Below, one piece after another: positions 15,064 through 16,903 of a DNA stretch of 16,903 nt. The translations under genes and the position numbers were made by a program. Source of the stretch: CALGLS01 sp047626155 (GTDB lineage: Bacteria; Bacteroidota; Bacteroidia; Chitinophagales; Saprospiraceae); assembly GCA_047626155.1 (NCBI GenBank), contig JBLHRR010000125.1, positions 1 through 16,903 on the forward strand. Direction: 5' to 3'. The notes below the pieces were generated by a model. It did not search any database. It was given only the letters and a program-made list of their open reading frames with translations, and was not told the origin of the DNA. Position 1 is the first letter of the stretch, and each line of letters begins with the position of its first letter.

Positions 15064-15171
15064 GTATTGTACAAGAAGGAATGGGTCGTTTACACCAAAG
15101 CGCCTTTTTCTAAACCGGATAAGGTAGTCAAATACCTCCCTCTGTACAGTCACCGAATCGCTATCTCCGCT
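15064..15171 (+). pseudogene. IS91-family transposase fragment
   Basis: About 36 codons on the plus strand read VLYKKEWVVYTKAPFSKP and then KVVKYLPLYSHRIAIS. This matches the conserved Y2-transposase block of IS91/IS801-type elements ('eWVVYaKpPFggPeqVLeYLgrYtHRvAIS', as I recall the family). The frame is open only from 15046, and recognisable homology ends where the SnoaL gene on the other strand begins. No catalytic tyrosine pair is included, so it is debris. Confidence 0.75.
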
Positions 15172-15176
15172 GGTTG

Positions 15177-15611
15177 CTATTCAAACTCAAAGTATCCGTA
15201 TTCCATATTCCATATTCCAACAAGAGACCTCCAACGTCCGTCATCTCCACGTTTCAGAACTTCAGTGTATTTACCGTTCTCTACAAAGACACTTCCGTCA
15301 GGCAATGGGACTTTCATTTGTAAGCGCCCCACTTCATAGCCAAGATCTCCTTTGTTACCAGAAGATTCGGTGGCAACTTTTACTTCAAATACACCAGCGG
15401 CTATTGCTCCTTCCCAGTGTTTTAGAATATTAGCACGACCTGTAACTGGTGCTTCATTAGGTGGGTAAATAGTTGCGTCTTCTGTATAACAATTTGCAGC
15501 CGCGACTGCATCTTTGTCATTCAGTGCTTTTACGAAATCTCGGTTCATTTGAGAAAGTTCCTCCGTGGTTGCTGGCTTGTCCTCGATAGCATGGTTACAG
15601 TAAGCCCCCAA
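15177..15611 (-). CDS. SnoaL/DUF4440-like NTF2-fold protein, probable 5' loss
   Basis: The 144-residue frame has only a TTG (15611) as an upstream start; the first ATG (15548) would cut into the first helix of the fold. The sequence 'LSQMNRDFVKALNDKDAVAAANCYTEDATIYPPNEAPVTGRANILKHW' is typical of SnoaL-like/DUF4440 NTF2-superfamily proteins. Many of these have a cone-shaped pocket and act as small isomerases, cyclases or binding proteins; no catalytic assignment is possible here. The N-terminus 'LGAYCNHAIEDKPAT' resembles the end of a lipoprotein signal (Cys followed by a polar stretch), but the hydrophobic part is missing. The tnpA stop lies only 10 bp upstream, so an insertion or deletion probably removed the original start. 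Whether it is still expressed is doubtful. Confidence 0.65.
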   Translation of the reverse strand: MGAYCNHAIEDKPATTEELSQMNRDFVKALNDKDAVAAANCYTEDATIYPPNEAPVTGRANILKHWEGAIAAGVFEVKVATESSGNKGDLGYEVGRLQMKVPLPDGSVFVENGKYTEVLKRGDDGRWRSLVGIWNMEYGYFEFE

Positions 15612-15621
15612 CCAACTCCAC

Positions 15622-15918
15622 CTAGCCTCCCTTCACCTCCGCTTCAAATTTTTCCAAAATTTCAGGACCAATCCGATGCGGCAGCCATTCCACAGCTTCT
15701 TCTGTCTCTTCCACTTGTTGAGTTGTTGCTGCTGCTTCTCCACTACTCTGTTTTGTTTTTTCTAACTTTACAAATCGACCGATCTGTTCTTCTTCTGATT
15801 TTTTAAACCAGGAAATGAACGTAGCATATTTTATTCCCGCTAACTCGCTATAGGCTTTTTTCGTCTGGCCGCTTTGACGCCAATAGTTGATGTGATTTTT
15901 TCTTTCTGATTTTTTCAT
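15622..15918 (-). CDS. tnpA: IS66-family accessory protein TnpA, orphan
   Basis: This 98-residue protein begins MKKSERKNHINYWRQSGQ and has a small helix-turn-helix-like module (~10-38) with the pattern 'W..SG..K.AY....GI...TF..W' found in IS66 TnpA proteins. GRFVKLE (47-53) and 'VEWLPHRIGPEILEKFE' (76-92) match the C-terminal 'LPNG...' region of such proteins. In complete IS66 elements it precedes tnpB and the DDE transposase tnpC. Neither is present here, so it cannot move by itself. It has a consensus -7 box upstream and could still be transcribed, reading into the SnoaL gene 10 bp downstream. Confidence 0.75.
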   Translation of the reverse strand: MKKSERKNHINYWRQSGQTKKAYSELAGIKYATFISWFKKSEEEQIGRFVKLEKTKQSSGEAAATTQQVEETEEAVEWLPHRIGPEILEKFEAEVKGG

Positions 15919-15932
15919 CTTTTGCTTTTTCG

Positions 15933-15940
15933 CAAAGATA
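15933..15940 (-). promoter_or_regulatory. -7 promoter box of the orphan tnpA
   Basis: On the minus strand this reads TATCTTTGC, an exact TAnnTTTG match, ending 14 bp before the tnpA ATG. Being inside the element's left end it would be the element's own promoter, and may now drive the SnoaL gene. Confidence 0.5.
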
Positions 15941-15986
15941 GGTCAGCTCAGATGGCTGGGCAAGATGGGGTGAGGTGGTGGGATAC

Positions 15987-16253
15987 ATTATCCAGGATCT
16001 TTCGTAATCCATTGTCACTTGGAATTTTACCGATTCCATATACTTTATTCAAATTACGATCTTCAACCGTAGTCCGTGTCTGAAATGATAGTAACGAACG
16101 ACTCTTTAAAGAATAAATCGCAAACCCACTTTTCAATGTGTCTACAAGGGGAAATGATTGATTGTCATCTCTGCCATCCTCTATGCTTTCAAAGTGAGGG
16201 ACAACCACTTCGGAGTAAACTTTATCAAAATAAACTAGAGATCTATTTGTCAT
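15987..16253 (-). pseudogene. IS4-like DDE transposase, N-terminal fragment
   Basis: From ATG 16253, 89 codons read like the start of an IS4-type transposase: 'FESIEDGRDDNQSFPLVDTLKSGFAIYSLKSRSLLSF', then 'NLNKVYGIGKIPSDNGLRKILDN'. The pattern 'D.L.S.FA..SLK..SLL.F ... NL..IYGI..IPSD...R.ILD' is the conserved N-terminal block of this family. After ILDN the frame runs 12 unrelated codons (VSHHLTPSCPAI) to a stop at 15948, at the inferred left end of the IS66-type element. No catalytic DDE residues are included, so it is non-functional. Confidence 0.72.
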
Positions 16254-16380
16254 TTTTAATCAGTATTTTTACCAAATTAATAGTTCGCAAAAATGCTGAT
16301 TTACAATTAATTGGTAGACACAAACTAGTAAAGTGAGAACTCCTGCTTTTTACGCAAAATATATTGTTACCATATGGTTT

Positions 16381-16903
16381 TTATTCAGCTATCAAAAAGG
16401 ATAATTTAACACAGCTTCCTTTGGGCTTATTTTCGCTCATGCTCAATTCTCCTTCATAAAAGTTTATGAGTTTTTTACTGGTAATTAATCCAAGCCCTAA
16501 ACCCTGCTGCTCCATCTTTGATCGGTTAAATTGAGTGAAGGCTCCGATTTGATTTAGTGTTACTTCATTAAATCCTACACCATTGTCAATAACTGTAATA
16601 TGAACATGAGAATCATCTAATTCTACCTCAATTATAACTTTATCTCCTTTATTAGAAAACTTGAAAGCATTGTCTACAATATTGGCAATAATGACCTCAA
16701 AATGAAAGGAACTTATTTTGATATTAAAAGGCTTAACATGTAACTCAATGTCCGACTCTCGATTAAATTTTTGAGCTATAATTTGACTTTGTTCTTCTAA
16801 CTCTTGTTCTCCCGTTTCCGTAATTTCTTCTTTTAATGAAGCTTTCTTTTTGTCATTATTGAGTAGTAATTCAACCTCGGTATAATAAATAAACTTTTGA
16901 ATA
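16381..16903 (-). CDS. Sensor histidine kinase, C-terminal part, cut by window edge
   Basis: The minus-strand frame is open from the window end to a TAA at 16381-16383, giving 173 visible residues. 'IYYTEVELLLNND' resembles the end of the dimerisation helix seen in receiver-kinase proteins of this phylum. The HATPase domain shows N-box 'IIANIVDNAFKF' (71-82; N74, N78), G1 'IDNGVGF' (105-111), 'IGAFTQFNR' and G2 'QQGLGLGL' (132-139). The phospho-His and any sensor or receiver lie outside the window. The close 'QIGAF.QF.R...EQQG.GLGL' wording suggests the REC-HK type, but that is inference. Nothing follows the HATPase domain. About 125 bp without a gene separate it from the IS4-like fragment. 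Confidence 0.88.
   Translation of the reverse strand, partial: IQKFIYYTEVELLLNNDKKKASLKEEITETGEQELEEQSQIIAQKFNRESDIELHVKPFNIKISSFHFEVIIANIVDNAFKFSNKGDKVIIEVELDDSHVHITVIDNGVGFNEVTLNQIGAFTQFNRSKMEQQGLGLGLITSKKLINFYEGELSMSENKPKGSCVKLSFLIAE

Larger units (their letters stand above)
15612..15986 (-). mobile_element. IS66-type element remnant (left end plus tnpA)
   Basis: The segment holds a complete tnpA and, upstream, a sharp junction at ~15986 where the IS4-like transposase reading frame is lost. On the minus strand the element would begin GTATCCCACCACCTCACC. The tnpB and tnpC genes expected downstream of tnpA are absent, as is a matching right-end inverted repeat, so most of the element is deleted. 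Boundaries are inferred from loss of reading frame, not from seen terminal repeats. Confidence 0.5.

Noticed and set aside
1..16903. CRISPR arrays, tRNA and rRNA genes
   Set aside because: No regularly spaced identical repeats with unique spacers, and no tRNA or rRNA signatures were seen by eye on either strand.

Overview
The window looks like chromosome from a member of the Bacteroidota, most likely a Saprospirales/Lewinella-type bacterium. Three lines of evidence support this. Several secreted proteins end in type IX secretion (T9SS) sorting domains with the usual 'FPNP/YPNP ... G.Y.L.I ... K..V' pattern. A one-protein hybrid two-component system (histidine kinase, receiver and AraC-type DNA-binding domain) is present. 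Several genes have TAnnTTTG-type -7 promoter boxes. Nearly all genes lie on the minus strand. The genus assignment is inference.

Positions 1-6762 encode envelope and secreted proteins: the 3' end of an Asp-box (BNR-like) repeat protein with a T9SS tail (+), a PA14-OmpA peptidoglycan-anchored protein (-), a secreted alpha/beta-hydrolase esterase with a T9SS tail (-), and an 897-residue repetitive beta-helix-like surface protein with a T9SS tail (-). A good intrinsic terminator closes the esterase gene.

Positions 6763-10670 are the most interesting part. The 1237-residue hybrid two-component protein has a predicted periplasmic sensor that is an adhesin-type, right-handed beta-helix ('polymorphic repeat') domain rather than the usual two-bladed Reg_prop propeller. 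It is followed by about seven membrane helices, HisKA, HATPase, receiver and AraC HTH. Between it and the start of the 897-residue surface protein lie four TGTTA boxes (minus strand) spaced 11, 20 and 11 bp. This helically phased direct repeat is where an AraC-type activator would bind. The proposal is a self-contained system in which a beta-helix sensor controls a beta-helix surface protein.

Positions 10671-13151 hold a short DEAD-box RNA helicase with a consensus -7 box, then a scrambled stretch: the C-terminal half of one receiver domain, the N-terminal half of another, and a small unknown gene. Positions 13266-15043 hold a tight two-gene operon, an EcKinase/aminoglycoside-phosphotransferase-like small-molecule kinase followed 2 bp later by an inositol-monophosphatase-family phosphatase.

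Positions 15044-16253 are a mobile-element graveyard: an IS91-type transposase fragment (+), a SnoaL-like gene whose 5' end abuts an orphan IS66-type tnpA, and an IS4-like transposase N-terminus interrupted at that element's probable left end. The window ends inside the C-terminus of a histidine kinase (minus strand, stop at 16381).
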